DNA of 64,000 nt from the NCBI GenBank assembly GCA_003254925.1, contig QANZ01054389.1:26489-90488 (forward strand). Direction: 5' to 3'. The DNA is from Chamaecrista fasciculata. Its lineage: Eukaryota > Streptophyta > Magnoliopsida > Fabales > Fabaceae. Numbering within the stretch: the stretch's first letter is position 1; each line of letters opens with the position of its first letter. This document shows, piece by piece, positions 45,757 to 58,666 of the stretch. The position numbers and the translations under genes were made by a program. The notes beneath the pieces are model-generated. The model saw only the letters and a list, made by a program, of their open reading frames with translations. It was not told the origin of the DNA and made no database searches.

Positions 45757-48700
45757 CTATAGTCTTTGCTTCACCCGCCTACCATTTATGTCGCTGCCAT
45801 CGAGAATTGCTTCACTCCTTTGCTGCTTGCGCATGAAGTCTGAATGCTCAGTAAATCTAGCCACGTACTCCAATAGCTCAGTCAGAACAGATGGGCAACT
45901 TTCCTTCAAGTACTCAAAACCATCAGTTTGCATCACAGCTGCAGAAACAAAACAAAAAATGAATATGCTTCAGTGAATAATGATAATGACAAAAATAAAA
46001 CTGAACAACTTACTACAACAATTAATTTGGACATTATCTGTCTTACAGACAGCTACTTTCATAACGTTATGTCACTTATGAGTTAGTGGCCAACATTCAA
46101 TTGTGTTCTAGACATGAATAACAATCATTTATTCCATTCTCCCTTTTTTTGGCCTGATATTCCATTCTCAATGACAGCTGAGGCTACCTAGTATACAGTG
46201 GCAGTCGTAGACGCTACCGCATCAACTTGTGAAAATCACCCAACTAGCAACTTTGTATCTGAACAATCATTCATTCCATTCTTGATGACTGCCGAGGCTA
46301 CCTACATCAAGTTGTGAAAATCACACAACCAGCCACTCATGTATACTAACTTTAAAACCTTCTAATGTCAGACTCACACATATCCCTTCCAATACGCCCC
46401 TTTTTTTCTTCTTGCCATTAACATAGAAATACAAGAAGTGAAAAGCACCTCTGAGATTTTCAGGCATGGCAATGAATTTGAGACAGACTGCTTTCAACTG
46501 GAAACAATGGTGCTGCTCTGCTAAAGCTAGAGTAGTAGCCACAGTGTTTATTGCAACATCTTGACAGAGACTGGCTTCACACATCAGCCTAAGCCTCTCT
46601 AGACCATACCGATCTGCTGCTGCTAACAGATGCTGAGCCATCAATGTAGTTGCCCATTTTGAGTTCAAACCAGTAAGCTCTTGCAAGTCAGGCAGTGAGT
46701 CCCAGTACATAAAATGAAGCAATGCCTGCAAAACAGAAGTAGCATGACACAATGCAACTGAATTCCACAGGCACATGACTCAACTTTATTTTCCGAAGAT
46801 AACAAATGGCATTCTTCATGAGACAAAAATGTTACATGTTATAATTATATAGATAGATACTGCTTGGGGTCAACCAAACCATAGAAAAACAAACCCACAC
46901 CCCCTCCCAAAAAAACGAAAGAAAGACAGAAAATAAACTTAATGATAGATGGGTTCATATCGTAAAGTGTTTCACGGTCACAAGGTTTCACAAAAACCAA
47001 ACAAATAGCACAATTAGAATGTTTCATTATCAAGAAGTAATGCCATTAATCTACTAAGTACTAACCAATTCTCAGACAAATATTTTTAAAACATTTTATC
47101 TGCATAAAATCTACAAAGTGTAACTAATTCATTGTGACTCATCCTATAATGTTAATTAACGTCAAGTCCTCAACTAAACCCAATCAGCATCACTTAGCAC
47201 CTAGAGAATGAGACTAGTTCCTTTCCATGCATTTATATTATAGAAGCATCAAATAACTTCTTCCTGTGACCAAAACTCCTAATGCACGGGTCCACTCTAA
47301 AAGCAACACCCCCTCGGTCCCTCCCCTTTTCCATTGCAATGTAAGTGTGTCTGAATGCACCTCACTTCATGTTTCATAAAACCGCTTTAGCACTCATTCT
47401 AACTATATAACAGACTTATGGCGACAATAAAAGCCAGCCACCGCCACTACTTTTTTTGAACCAAGACCCCAATATAGTTAGCATTCAAATGCAATAGTTA
47501 TACATCTATAGAGGCAGAACAACTGGAACAACTAACCAAAATGAACCAAGCAACTAAGTATTAGGAAGTAGGAACCTATGTCTGCATTCAACTTACACGA
47601 GAACTTATGAAAGTGTATTTTTTTTGGCCTGCAATGCAATGCTATTAAATACTACACTCTACACTTCACACACTTTGTTTAGCATAAATAAAGGATGTGA
47701 CAGAAGTATTGACAACTTATTAATACAAGACTTTAAGCATCAAAATATCACCCGGTGTTCCTCTTATGTAGAATAGCATGTTACAAAGAAAGTTGTGTTC
47801 ACATCAAAGACTTTAAGACCTGACTCTCATTCAGAGAAGAACCAGTACAAGACAACATGAATCATTAAGAAGAAAATTAGTAAAATATGGGGAAAAAAAA
47901 GGAAGCACAAAATCTTTGAGTACGTTTACAAAAGTCAGATGTAGATAGAACAATCAATAAGCTTAGTTTTTTGCAAACACAAATTTCACAATGTGTACAA
48001 ATATAAGTGAAATAATCAGTTGAGCAATATTCACAACCACATCGTAACCACCCGCAAACAAAAGGGAACACAAAAGGCATTGAATCAAACCTTAAAAACT
48101 GGAGCCTCCATATCTTCAACTTTTATGCACTGGGTATTTTGATCTTTCATAGGACCAAAAAGTTGGGCTCTAAAAACAGGTGAGCGGGCTGCTAGTATCA
48201 ATTTATGAGCAGCAAAAACCTCTCCATTAACTTCAAAATTCACATCACTTCCTTTTCCACTTTCCAGTAGCTGCCCAAACTGCTGACCAATGTTAGTAGG
48301 TGGAATGGCTATAGAGTAGATCTTGGGGCCCTCTGTGTGTGACCTCACAACGCCTACGCTACAGTTAACACAGAGGCAATCATCTTTAAGGTAGTCTGAT
48401 GTCTCAAGAGCTGTTCTCTTGAAAAATCGTTTGTAACCCCTGATTCAGACAATAGCAACAAGTTAGCATTTACCAACTATTACCCTCTCAAAAACTTCTA
48501 TAAATATCATAAAGTATTCAGTCAAGTAGATTTTAAATTCAAATATTAGGGTTTTATCTCATATTTTCATTTCAGATGTAGGAAACTCATTGCCTCTCAT
48601 ATCATGAGAGGCACTGGGTTCAGGTGCCATTAAGGCCTCGGTGAAATCTGCACAGATAAGTGAAAAAGATGCCCAGCCTACTAGTTTAATGAGTAATAGA

Positions 48701-49662
48701 TATTACTTAGGTAATTTATTCAGGATTAGTTTAATGAAAAAGATGCCCAGCAAAAACTTACATGTCATCCTTTTGGAATATGAAAATTGTATTCAAAGTT
48801 ACTTATGACAGAATGGTATAACAATGGCTGCATTACAGATGAGACAGGTAATTTCGCATGCAGTACAAATAATTAGTATTTTCAGTAAAAAAAGAAAAAA
48901 GCATCAGCACAGAAATAAATGCAGTTTCATACTGACTTCTACAGCCACCACTCGATCCCAATTTCGGAAAGAAATCAAATTCACGTGAAGAGAAAAGATC
49001 TCGACTCAAGAAGAGGCCAAATGTTCCACATTTTCAATATCACCAATCCAAAAATTCACAATTTTCTCGAATAAGCAATAAACTCTACAATCAATGATAT
49101 GATAAGAATCAGAACTCAGGGCAGATAATTTTTATGCGAAAGAAATATTTCCAGACTACCTATTGAAGACCTAAATCAAGAAAATGGTCAGGGACATGAA
49201 GAAATCAATTAAACCTCAAAAGAACCCAACTTACCACATGCTACCACGGTATTTTAACGTATAAGGCCCACTTTCCAGCGTCCTCTCGAAATGACTATGT
49301 ACTTTGTGTCTCTCTTTCCCACTCTGATCTAAAAGGGTCAACTCAAAAAGAGCCCTAACGTCTGTCCCCTCGCTGGCAAGCGCGATAAACAGCGATACAT
49401 AGGTAGCATTGTCTTCGATGCTCTTCCCATCCGGATAAAAGTAGATCGCCCACTCGTACCCACCGACCGAAAAAGTGTCAGAAGCTATGTATTTCCCAAT
49501 CCCAATTCCTTTTGACAACGAATAGCCCGTGATCTTGAACTGATGAGAACCCCTTACAGTCTCGGTGATCGATGTCGATGAGGTTGTCGCAGGTGGCGAA
49601 GACGGAGACGGGGATGAAGAATTGGAGGACGGCTTCGCGGTTTCTCGGAGAACCTTACCCAT
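45757..49662 (-). CDS. BPM: BTB/POZ-MATH (BPM) protein, CUL3 substrate adaptor
   Basis: Four coding exons: 49235-49662, 48091-48439, 46449-46725, 45757-45938; product 411 residues. After a Ser/Pro/Thr-rich head, residues about 30-160 form a MATH domain ([35 protein letters not shown]). Residues about 203-320 are a BTB domain ([36 protein letters not shown]), followed by the BPM C-terminal helical region ending after [22 protein letters not shown] proteins use BTB to bind Cullin3 and MATH to bind substrates such as class I HD-ZIP, ERF/AP2 and PP2CA-type proteins, linking ubiquitination to abscisic acid and lipid control. Start ATG 49662 ([13 protein letters not shown]) fits the family. Introns are 157-1,365 bp or larger (46726-48090 is 1,365 bp); no foreign insertion identified. 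Confidence 0.95.
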
Positions 49663-49899
49663 GCGCAAGCCACGATAACGGGATCGACAATGTCTTGATT
49701 TCCGGAAGAAAAATTCAGAAATGGAACCCGATCGGCGGATAGGAAAATTGAAATGGGGTTGGGATTAGGATCTACGATGAATGCGCACAATCGGGCAATT
49801 GGACTTGGAGACTTAAAATTGGGGTCAACCAATTGAGTATATCGGGAAAGTGAAAGCTCAAAGAGAAAATCTAGGGTTCCGTTGATGGAAATTGAGATT

Positions 49900-50413
49900 G
49901 AGGAAGATAAATTTCTAGGGTTTCGAATCGGAAGCCAAAGAAAAGAAAGATAAAGAATGGAGGAGAAATGACAGGTGATGACTTTAAATGAGGTTTAAAT
50001 AAAATTTTTCGGACAAGAGAATTATTGGTGTACTAAGTTGCTCAATGCTGATATACCTGCCTTTCAAGACACGTGTCCATGAGCAAAAAATTACCACGGT
50101 GAAGTAAAATAATACTACCACTTTAAATAAAGACATGAAAAAATAATAATTAATCTAATTTCTTATACTCTAGGAAGCATGGACACTTCATTTTGAAGGC
50201 GTGTCGCCGTGTCAGACACGTGTCAGTGTCCGACACTCGTATGACACCGACACGACACATATCCATAAATTTTAGAATATAAATCAATTTTTTATAACTT
50301 TAACATGATAGGCAAGAGAAAATAATAATAAATATGACATATATTATGAATAAAAATTGTAATTTTTAATTTTTTCATTAAAAATTATGAATATTTAATT
50401 ATTTATATATATA
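49900..50413. other. BPM upstream region
   Basis: 5' UTR and promoter side of BPM, then AT-rich sequence up to the gap. An imperfect series of ACACGTGTC / GTGTCAGACACG / GTGTCCGACAC words lies at 50070-50265. Confidence 0.45.
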
Positions 50414-50816
50414 NNNNNNNNNNNNNNNNNNNNNNNNNNNNNNNNNNNNNNNNNNNNNNNNNNNNNNNNNNNNNNNNNNNNNNNNNNNNNNNNNNNNNNN
50501 NNNNNNNNNNNNNNNNNNNNNNNNNNNNNNNNNNNNNNNNNNNNNNNNNNNNNNNNNNNNNNNNNNNNNNNNNNNNNNNNNNNNNNNNNNNNNNNNNNNN
50601 NNNNNNNNNNNNNNNNNNNNNNNNNNNNNNNNNNNNNNNNNNNNNNNNNNNNNNNNNNNNNNNNNNNNNNNNNNNNNNNNNNNNNNNNNNNNNNNNNNNN
50701 NNNNNNNNNNNNNNNNNNNNNNNNNNNNNNNNNNNNNNNNNNNNNNNNNNNNNNNNNNNNNNNNNNNNNNNNNNNNNNNNNNNNNNNNNNNNNNNNNNNN
50801 NNNNNNNNNNNNNNNN
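50414..50816. other. Assembly gap (403 N)
   Basis: Run of N that interrupts the PI-PLC X-domain gene described to its right. Confidence 0.99.
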
Positions 50817-50829
50817 CACATCCTCGCTA

Positions 50830-51138
50830 ATTGCTCAGATCCAAACCTAAACCTAAACCTAATTTCCCGAAGGGACGAACGATGAGAGGGAATCCGATTT
50901 TGTTTGTGGCGGAATCGTGAGTTCCTGGGAAAACGATTTCGTTGATGTGGAGTTTTTCGGGATTGAGCTCCGACATCCAATTTTTCCGGTCAGATGGCTG
51001 GAAATCGGCGCCGGGGAAGTCTTCGGCGGAGCTTTTGAGGTCGACGAGGGTCTTTTTTTGGACTCGGAGGTCTATGTTTTGGTAGTGATTTGGATCGGAG
51101 AAGATGAAGGGGTCGGAAATTTCGAAGGGTTTAGGGAA
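50830..51138 (-). pseudogene. 5' exon of a PI-PLC X-domain protein, start not found, truncated by gap
   Basis: The minus strand is open from 51138 to a stop at 50827. It encodes KKTLVDLKSSAEDFPGADFQ, DRKNWMSELNPEKLH and NEIVFPGTHDSATNKIGFPL, a clear match to the N-terminus of plant PLC-like phosphodiesterases (PI-PLC X domain; the His in GTHDSAT is the first catalytic histidine of the fold). Homologues begin with an ATG shortly before the KKTLVDLKSS block, but here an in-frame TGA (51139-51141) comes first and no ATG lies between. A good ATG nearby (ATGGATCCAAAC) is in another frame and meets a stop at once. Past RPFG the frame runs into a short CCTAAA-type repeat and a stop, where a donor (GTTTAG) may lie. 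Either a pseudogene, a sequence error or an unrecognised first exon; the remainder is in or beyond the gap. Confidence 0.6.
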
Positions 51139-51299
51139 TCAAGAGGAGAAGGCTAGTTTGGATCCATGGAAAATCAAAGATAGAAAGAACGAGAGAAGAG
51201 AGAGAGAGAGCTGGACGAGAGCGAGAGAGAGAGAACTGGAGAGATTTTTTGTATTTTTTTTGGGTAAATTCACTTAAAATCTTAATTTACTTTATTTTC

Positions 51300-51532
51300 T
51301 TACGTTTTGATCCTATTATAAAAAGAAAAGAACCTTAATATACGAAAATAAAACTTTTGGGGATGAAAGTTTATTTTTCCTCTTTTTTTAACGGAAAAAT
51401 GGATGGAAAACGTTAGAGGGACCAACTTTTTCAAGTTTTGCATAACTGGGGGACTAATATGGAACAAAAAATAACTGGAGGACCTATTTGGAACAAGGAG
51501 CATAACTGGGGGACCAAAATAGGACTTTGGCC
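51300..51532. other. Repeat-like flank
   Basis: Contains repeated CATAACTGGGGGAC words and GGACCAA words that recall Mutator-type terminal repeats, but no partner arm was found. No gene. Confidence 0.35.
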
Positions 51533-52721
51533 CAACATTTTTAAAGTGCACTTTGCGGTCCTTGGCCAAAACACCCATTTTTATTCCATTATTCTCAATT
51601 CCCCTCTTTTTTATCATCTTCATTCATTTTAGTCCGAAATCCTCAAAATAAAATTGTAAAGTGTCCCAAAACTCTTCCAAACCTTTCAATTTAGTCCTTA
51701 AAAATATTCCAAACCCTAAACCCTAAAATAAAGTCTAAGTTAAACAAACCCTAAAAGTAAAAAAAAATATCAAACTACTATTACTACTACTGTTTTCAGT
51801 AACTATGGTTGATTCAGTCTTAAAAACAAAATCTAAAACTTTAACCTCCCAATAGTTCACCAAACATTATTCTATTTTTTTATTTCCTTTTTGTTTTAAT
51901 CTGAAACCAAAACATAGAGATAGAAAAAGGTTTAGTTCTGAGTTCCGATTGAACCTGAAGACGCCATTAGAGCAACAAGATTACTGAGGCTGGTGTTGGC
52001 GAATTTTACATTTGGTAAAAAGGAGAACAACGGAGATAAAGCAGGGTTCTTCACAGGACGGAGAAGTATCGAATCTTCTTCGTCTTCACCTTAGCTTTTT
52101 CGATTTGGCACGATTTCGAACCCTATAGGCGCGATTTCTCAGATCGATTCAGTGTTCGTCTTCTTCAATTTCTTCAATTTAGTGGATTTTGGTTCGATTT
52201 CGAAGTCATTCGAGCTCGGGTTTTGGCACGATTTCGTTTCTCATTCGAAATCAGTGAAGATGAAGATGATGATGTTCGAAGTTTCTGGAAATGGGCACGA
52301 TTTCGAACCCTAAGCGAAAAGATTTCTGGAAATTAGTGAAGATGAAGATGATTGAAGGCTATGAAGATGATGATGATGTTTTAAGTTTCTGGAAATGTGA
52401 AGATGAAGATGAAGATGAAGACGAAGATGATGATGGAGATGAAGATGAAGATGAAAATTAGAAGAAAAAAAAATTAATATGAGAAGATGAAGATGAAAAT
52501 TCAAAAAAAAATTAAGTTTTAGGTGTTTAGGGTTTAGTATTTTTATTATTTTTAAGGACTAAATTGAAATGTTTGTAAGAGTTTTGGGGCACTTTACAAT
52601 TTTATTTTGAGGATTTGAGACTAAAATGAATGAAGATGATAAAAAAGATGGGGAATTGAGAATGATGGAATAAAAATGAGTGTTTTGGTCAGGTACCGCA
52701 AAGTGCACTTTAAAAATGTTG
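51533..52721. mobile_element. Inverted-repeat element, about 1.19 kb, class uncertain
   Basis: Two imperfect inverted arms of about 200 bp: left 51533-51729 and right about 52512-52721. The tips are CAACATTTTTAAAGTGCAC and its complement, followed by TTTGCGGTCC versus GGTACCGCAAAG. The tip shares the GTGCACTTT word with the Mutator-like elements at 38743 and 43323. The interior (51950-52500) has higher GC, a 40-codon open stretch (from about 51965) and a GAT/GAA-rich repeat. I saw no target duplication, so the class is a guess (Mutator-like with captured sequence). Confidence 0.6.
52259..52500 (+). repeat. GATGAA-rich simple repeat
   Basis: Many copies of GATGAAGAT and GATGATGAT alternating with TTTCTGGAAAT, forming an irregular minisatellite within the inverted-repeat element. 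Confidence 0.8.
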
Positions 52722-53299
52722 ATGTGTGACTATTTATCTGACGTGACACAAAATTTTCTTTTTTGGAACATAAAAGGATCTGACGTGGCCATAACGGGAC
52801 ACGTCAGCATATAACGGGACACTAACGGGACACATCAGTGTTCGTTATGGCCACGTCAACATTTTTGTAATGCCAATATGACGGAAGGATCAATTTGTTA
52901 GGCGTTTGCAAATTTCGGGGAATGACTAGTACAATGCGTAAAATTTAAGGACATATCTGTCACCACGTCCATAATTCAGGGACTGGGAAGTTAGTTTACT
53001 CGTATAGAAGACGAGACAAACTCTTTCTTGTCGTTTACGGGGCTCCAACCTGGATTCTTAATGCTCCTATTGCCGTAAATTCTCCACCATCAGAACCTTC
53101 TGGATCAAACAAATGGATCGTATAAAATCTATTTTTTTTAAGATTTTTGGTGCCACCCAAAAACCCAAATTGCAGAAAATCTTCGGGATTTGAGGTCCAG
53201 GGAGCGATAAGCCACTCCATGGTGGTGTGACACAGGAACACAAAAGGTGGGGAATTCTCATTTCGGAGGCTTGTTCTCAGAGTTGGGTTTCTCTGAGAC
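52722..53299. other. Upstream region of the 427-residue gene
   Basis: The left part has a hairpin of CGGGACAC / GGCCACGTCA words (52775-52862) and looks like another degraded terminal repeat. The right part (53030-53299) is probably the promoter and 5' UTR; a minus-strand ORF there (53035-53301) matches nothing known. Confidence 0.4.
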
Positions 53300-56200
53300 A
53301 TGGTGCTCGAGTTTTGCTTGATGGCCTCTCATGGTTACCCTCCAGGTCTTGTCTTACAGCCAGAACTAGGCCTGGGCAACACGTTCAAGGTAAAAGCTCG
53401 TTTATGCCATCAAAATATTTGACGATTTCAGGTTTTGATTTTCGTGGTCCTCGTTCGCTGACCGACGATATTTACAGTCGATTAGAATCGCCCCTTGTGC
53501 CCGTAGAATATAGGGTTGTTTTGAATCTCAATCGATATTGTTCATCTGAATTCACTACTCTTTCTATGCCTTTTAGTTTTTGTGGTTGTCTGACTGAGTT
53601 GTTTAGTCATTGTTGAATGCGTCATGTTCTAGTTGCTTATTTGTTTTTCATTTTTTTTTTATGCTGTTGAAATCAGGGTTTTCAACCATTATTGCCCTCC
53701 CCTGCGACAAAATCAGAAATTATCAGATATTCCTCTCCTAGTTTTACGCCTAATCCATGTGAGGAATCGAGGAAGTCCCGAAGTGAACGGTTCAGTTCCA
53801 ATCAGTTGGTCAATCTTGACTTGGCAGCTCAAAGGCCCATGCTTAACGATGTTCAAGGTGTGCAGATGATTAAGTTGTGTATTTGATTGATCCTACCTGT
53901 TCATGGTATATCTTTCCATTAGGTTATTAATTGTTTGATTGTTTTCACATATAACATTTCAATGTAATATATGATAAATATATCTAACAGTTCGTTACCC
54001 CCTTCCTGTGTTGTATATCAACTTCATTGGATTATGATTCTGTCTTGTCTTCTCATAGCGACATAGCCAATGCCTAACCATTCGGAAATGTAAAACTTTC
54101 GGCTTCTATACGGTGCAAGTTCTATTTATTGGTGCAGTATATATATATATATATACACACACACACTCTTTAAATTCTAATGCTCTTGTCTGTTTCTTTG
54201 CCTTGGTGACTTCCTTTGGCGTGTTACTTCTCTGCATGAGGATTCTGTGTGTGTGTGTGTTTGTGGCTGTATGTGTGTTTTAATTAATCATCTGCCGACT
54301 GCCTATCATAGTTGATTTAGTGATGAGGTTTTCAATACAATAACCAAAAGATTTGGGTAATCAGTGAAGGTTGGTTTGGTTTTTCAGATTTAATTAATTA
54401 ATCTTATGTACGCCATTTATTGTTGAAAAGAATATTCTGGATAATCTATGCTTGTTAATTGTTATGTATCTTTCACTGAATAATCTCATCTATCTTTGTT
54501 TGCAGCAACATGCCCTGATGCGGTGCTTTTTGGCTTTGGTATTGTTGATCGATGCACTAAGCATGACAAAATCTTGCAGTTTCTAATGTCTGGTGCTGCT
54601 GAAGCAGAGATGGGTGCAGTTCACATGTCTTTGGTGTCTGACTCAATGGATATGCAATTGTTAGGAATTGATGTGCCTCATCAACCATTGTCAACTTCTC
54701 TTCTCTACCCAGATAACCAATTTGATATCCAGAAAGTCTTGTTGGATTTTGTTGGAGATTCTGCTCTTAGTTCAAATGTTATAGTTCATCCAAATGGTCA
54801 AGTCACATTCTTGGGTACTCGGAGTGAGATGAAAGATTTTCTTTCTATAGTTGCCGAGTCCTGTTTATCAAAATACTCACACAGGGGACAAAAGCATTCT
54901 ATGCTTGTTCCTCACTTTAGTTGGTATGAATACATTTACTAGTTTAAGCTTCAATCAAAATTACATGAGTTATCATCTGTTCAGACATCCAGAGAGCTAA
55001 CTCTGTCTTTTCAAAGTACTTCTATCATTATTTAAACCCAATGATCATCACATTTTCTTTATATACTTTAAACCTCTGGATTGGCATCACCTTTATTAAA
55101 TATAATCCTCCATAGGCACATTCACTTCCCTTTTGATTTGTTTTTTTCTTCTTGAGATATTTTATGCATATGGATTTATTAAATTGGGTTATCTAATTTT
55201 TCTCTAAGACGCATTTTCTTGTATTTATAAATTGGTTTGGGACAACTGCCTTGCTTGAGTATGCATAAATTTTCCTTGCTATATTTTGTCCCAAAACTTT
55301 TCATATTTGCATCCAATCACCTAAGTTTTCTGAATTTCTAGGTAACTGGCTATTATTGCCAGTTTTGAAACAAGGAACTAACTTCGATTTTGATTCTATA
55401 TGACAGGGTGGATATCAATGAAGCAGAGGCCAGAATTCTTTCCTCCACTTTGAATACTCAATCTACATTGACTGCTCCTTTGAAGAGGTATGCAATATAA
55501 CTATATAAGCCCTCCATGACAATTGACCTGCTTCCTGACTTTGGGATGTGCTATAATGATAGACATTGTCTGCACGCCCGTCACGGAGATTTATATTTCT
55601 CATTCTTCCGTAAGGGTATGTTTAGCAATTAGGAGGGGAGGGGTTAACCTTCTATATGTTCTCCCCTTGTTTGGATGTTGGTGGCTCTCCCAAAATACCT
55701 CAAATTGGGATATTTGGAATTTGTGAAGAGAGAAAATAATGAGAGATTAAAAGTTAATCTCTCGTTATCTTCCTCTCCAATTTACAATTCCCCAAACAAG
55801 GGGGGTATATTTCAATCCTCTCCCCCTCCCTCCCCTTCCCGTCCTTAATTCTCAATCCAAGCATACCCTTAAAATTTTGCATTTAACTGGCTGAGTGTTA
55901 TCCCATTCGTTTAAACTTTAAAGTTCGTTTAATTTACAATGCCAAACTAATGTACACAGAGTAAAACGTTTTGAATGACCTCTGGTGATGGTATATTATG
56001 AAAGAATCTGACAAAGTAGAGGAAGGCTAACATATATGGCGTACTGATTTATGAAAGTTAACGAAAAGAAAAAGAGAACCACTCATCTACTACAATCCAA
56101 GCCTCCAACATCCTTCTTTCCAAAAGAGAAATGATCAGGTTAAAGGATTTATGAAATAAAGTTGATGATATTGAATTTATTTTAATATCCACAATAGATG

Positions 56201-56913
56201 GGCATAGATAATCTTTTAATGCAAAAATTTTGAGGTATCATGTTCATTAGACCGACTACATGTTTTTGCTTACATATATTTTAGTTGCATCATTCCCACA
56301 TAATTTAAAGTCTCATCTACCGAGTATACCATGCACTCTGGCATATGTATGTATCTATGTATATAACTAATGCCTTGCCACTTGCCTATTGCCTAGCAGT
56401 CCTGAGAAAGTCAAGGTCAAGCCATCACAAAAGAAGAAGAAGAAAGTTGGGAGGGAGAGGGATCTTTACAAAAAGAATTATCTGCATGCATGCGAGAGCC
56501 TTCTATCCTTAATGGTTGAGACAAAGCAACGGCGGAAAACGGTCATTCATTCACTGAAGAAATCTGGTCCTGAACTTCCTGAACTCTTGACTCAATTTTC
56601 TGCAGGCATGGTTGGGACTGGCTTGGCAGTCTTGTTCTCTGTCGTCTGGAAGGTCACTTGTGGAAGAGCACCCTTCTGTGCATACAAGTTCTTCAGCGCT
56701 GGTTTTGGATTTGGGCTGGTATGGCTTTCGTGGTCGGTCAATAAGCTAAGGGACACAATTGTTGGGATCAACAAGAATGCAGGAAAATTGGGTTTGAAAG
56801 AATCATTGGGTCTAAAAGATGAAGAGATCATTCGGAAGCTAGATAAGAACATACGAGATATTTACTTCAGAAGTGCAGCATTGCTAGCAGTGGCAGTGTT
56901 AAGGCTTGCTTGA
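53300..56913 (+). CDS. Conserved plant membrane protein of unknown function
   Basis: Five coding exons: 53300-53389, 53677-53857, 54506-54923, 55407-55487, 56400-56913; GT-AG introns, phases consistent; 427 residues. Order of features: a short head with GLVLQPELGLGNTFKGFQP, a Ser/Pro-rich stretch, a globular block (ATCPDAVLFGFGIVDRCTKH to VTFLGTRSEMKDFLSIVAE), a lysine-rich linker (KPSQKKKKKVGRERDLYKKN), then LLSLMVETKQRRKTVIHSLK and KSGPELPELLTQFSAGMVG and two or three hydrophobic segments (GTGLAVLFSVVWK, GFGFGLVWLSW, SAALLAVAVLRLA at the very end). I believe similar single-copy proteins occur widely in plants, but I know no function. An in-frame second ATG at 53321 is an alternative start. 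Confidence 0.78.
54139..54172. repeat. Compound microsatellite (TA)n(CA)n
   Basis: Run of TA dinucleotides passing into CA dinucleotides within intron 2 of the 427-residue gene. Confidence 0.9.
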
Positions 56914-58656
56914 GCATTCTTTCAAAGATGAAGGCCACAGTATATGTGAAGAATTGTTAAACCCATCATAGGATAGTGCTTGGATATGATCTCCAAGGTA
57001 CTAGATGGTGGATGTTTGGTAGATCAACCCTTGCAGTCGTATTTTTTGCATGATAAAATGCTGGCAAGAACTACTGTATAGTGTAGCATCGTATAGAATT
57101 TTGCAATGCAATTAAATGACTGATTCCACAAAAACTTTCCAAGTTTTTCGCCATTCCACTTGCGGTTTTTTTTTTTAAGCGATCTGTCTCCAATTGAAAT
57201 ATAGCTTGAAGAAAAGTTCAAGTTCTGGAAATAAGCTTGTGACCGAAGCTGCAAACAATTCCTAAGGTCTAAAGTAGACAGTATAACAATTTAACTGTAA
57301 ATTTGCCGGACAATAATTTTGCATGGTTCCTTTGGAGATTTTGTGGATTTTCTTTTTCTAGACATGTTGTCTGATCTTGGTTTGATCCATGTCTTACTGA
57401 CACCACTATATTGGGGCATTAGCATTATTTTTCATTTAATGAAGGACTAGAGTATACTCGGCTCAAACCAAGATGTTTCAGAACAGAACAAGGAAATTAA
57501 TAAATCGATGAAGAGAAAGAGGACGAGAAATCTGACACGTAAATGGATTCATTTTTATCTTTAGCCGATAAATAAATTCATAACCTCATTTATATAATAA
57601 AACCTGTCGTAGCTGTTTGAAAGTCAGCGGCAAATCATACAGCCTTGACTTTCCCTTCTGCTACCAGATTAATAGAGAACATGTAAGTCCTAAAATAAAG
57701 TAATCAAGAACAAGATTCTTGTGTGACGCTGACTGATTTATACATATATATTCATATATATAGGAAATGAGTGTTTTTGTGAAAGGTGATGATGTCTATG
57801 CTTGTGTCGACCGTCCACAAATATAGCAATGGCTCCATTGTGCGATTATTCTTTCCTATTTATGCAGTTAGCTAGCTAGGTACGTACGTGGCGTGAGAGC
57901 AATTTTCTTTTATCTATTTGTTATTCTTATACGCATCACAACATACACGTAATGGTGAAGGTGGCGCCAGTACCTAAGCATAATGATGTTAGATTATTAT
58001 GCATGATATATCAAATAACTCTTACTTTGCAAAAATATATATATATATACATATACATAGTCCTTACAAGCTAGTTATAAAATATTATGCCAAGCTAAGC
58101 TAGTATTGTAAGAAGATGTTGAGGCTGCTAATTAAGTTCAAATCTTGTTTTGTCTGCTCAAAAGGATTCAATACCATGATGCACAATACAGTTTTACTAG
58201 TTAGATTAGAAGAGCCTCGATCAGTTTAATTTCATTAATTTCCTACACTAGTTTGGAATATATTCTCTTCTTTTGTGAGAGAGGTTGTTTTGCGGTGCAA
58301 AGGTGTGGGAAGGGAATATAAACGTGGACAAGAAAATTGATTTTTCCAATCATACGCCTCAAAAATATATCCCTAGCAAGGCAATTCAAAGTTATATGTT
58401 TATTCAGTTCAAAAAAAAAAAAGTTATATGTCAAAGTTACATTATGGGAGAAAAAATCATATAGTATAGACTAAAGGAATTCAATCAAAATGGGAACACA
58501 TATATTTATTCTTAAATTCTTAAATAAATTTTAGATTCTACAAAAGAGATATTTGTAAATACTTCAATACCGTCTTCCTTGAAGGTGTTCGCATAATCTA
58601 ATAGTTAGATAATTTTATAAAATTCTAGTTAACTTTTTTTAATTATGTATTGTTAT
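56914..58656. other. Intergenic, no gene seen
   Basis: 3' UTR of the preceding gene, then AT-rich DNA with short TA repeats near 57738 and 58039. No ORF with recognisable homology. Confidence 0.5.
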
Positions 58657-58666
58657 AAAAATGGGA

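Noticed and set aside
50846-50866. CCTAAA repeats resembling telomere sequence
   Set aside because: Only three imperfect units, not the plant CCCTAAA heptamer, and at the edge of a coding exon; not an interstitial telomere.
53035-53301. Minus-strand 88-codon ORF
   Set aside because: Overlaps the probable promoter and 5' UTR of the 427-residue gene, no known homologue and no supporting splice or start context.
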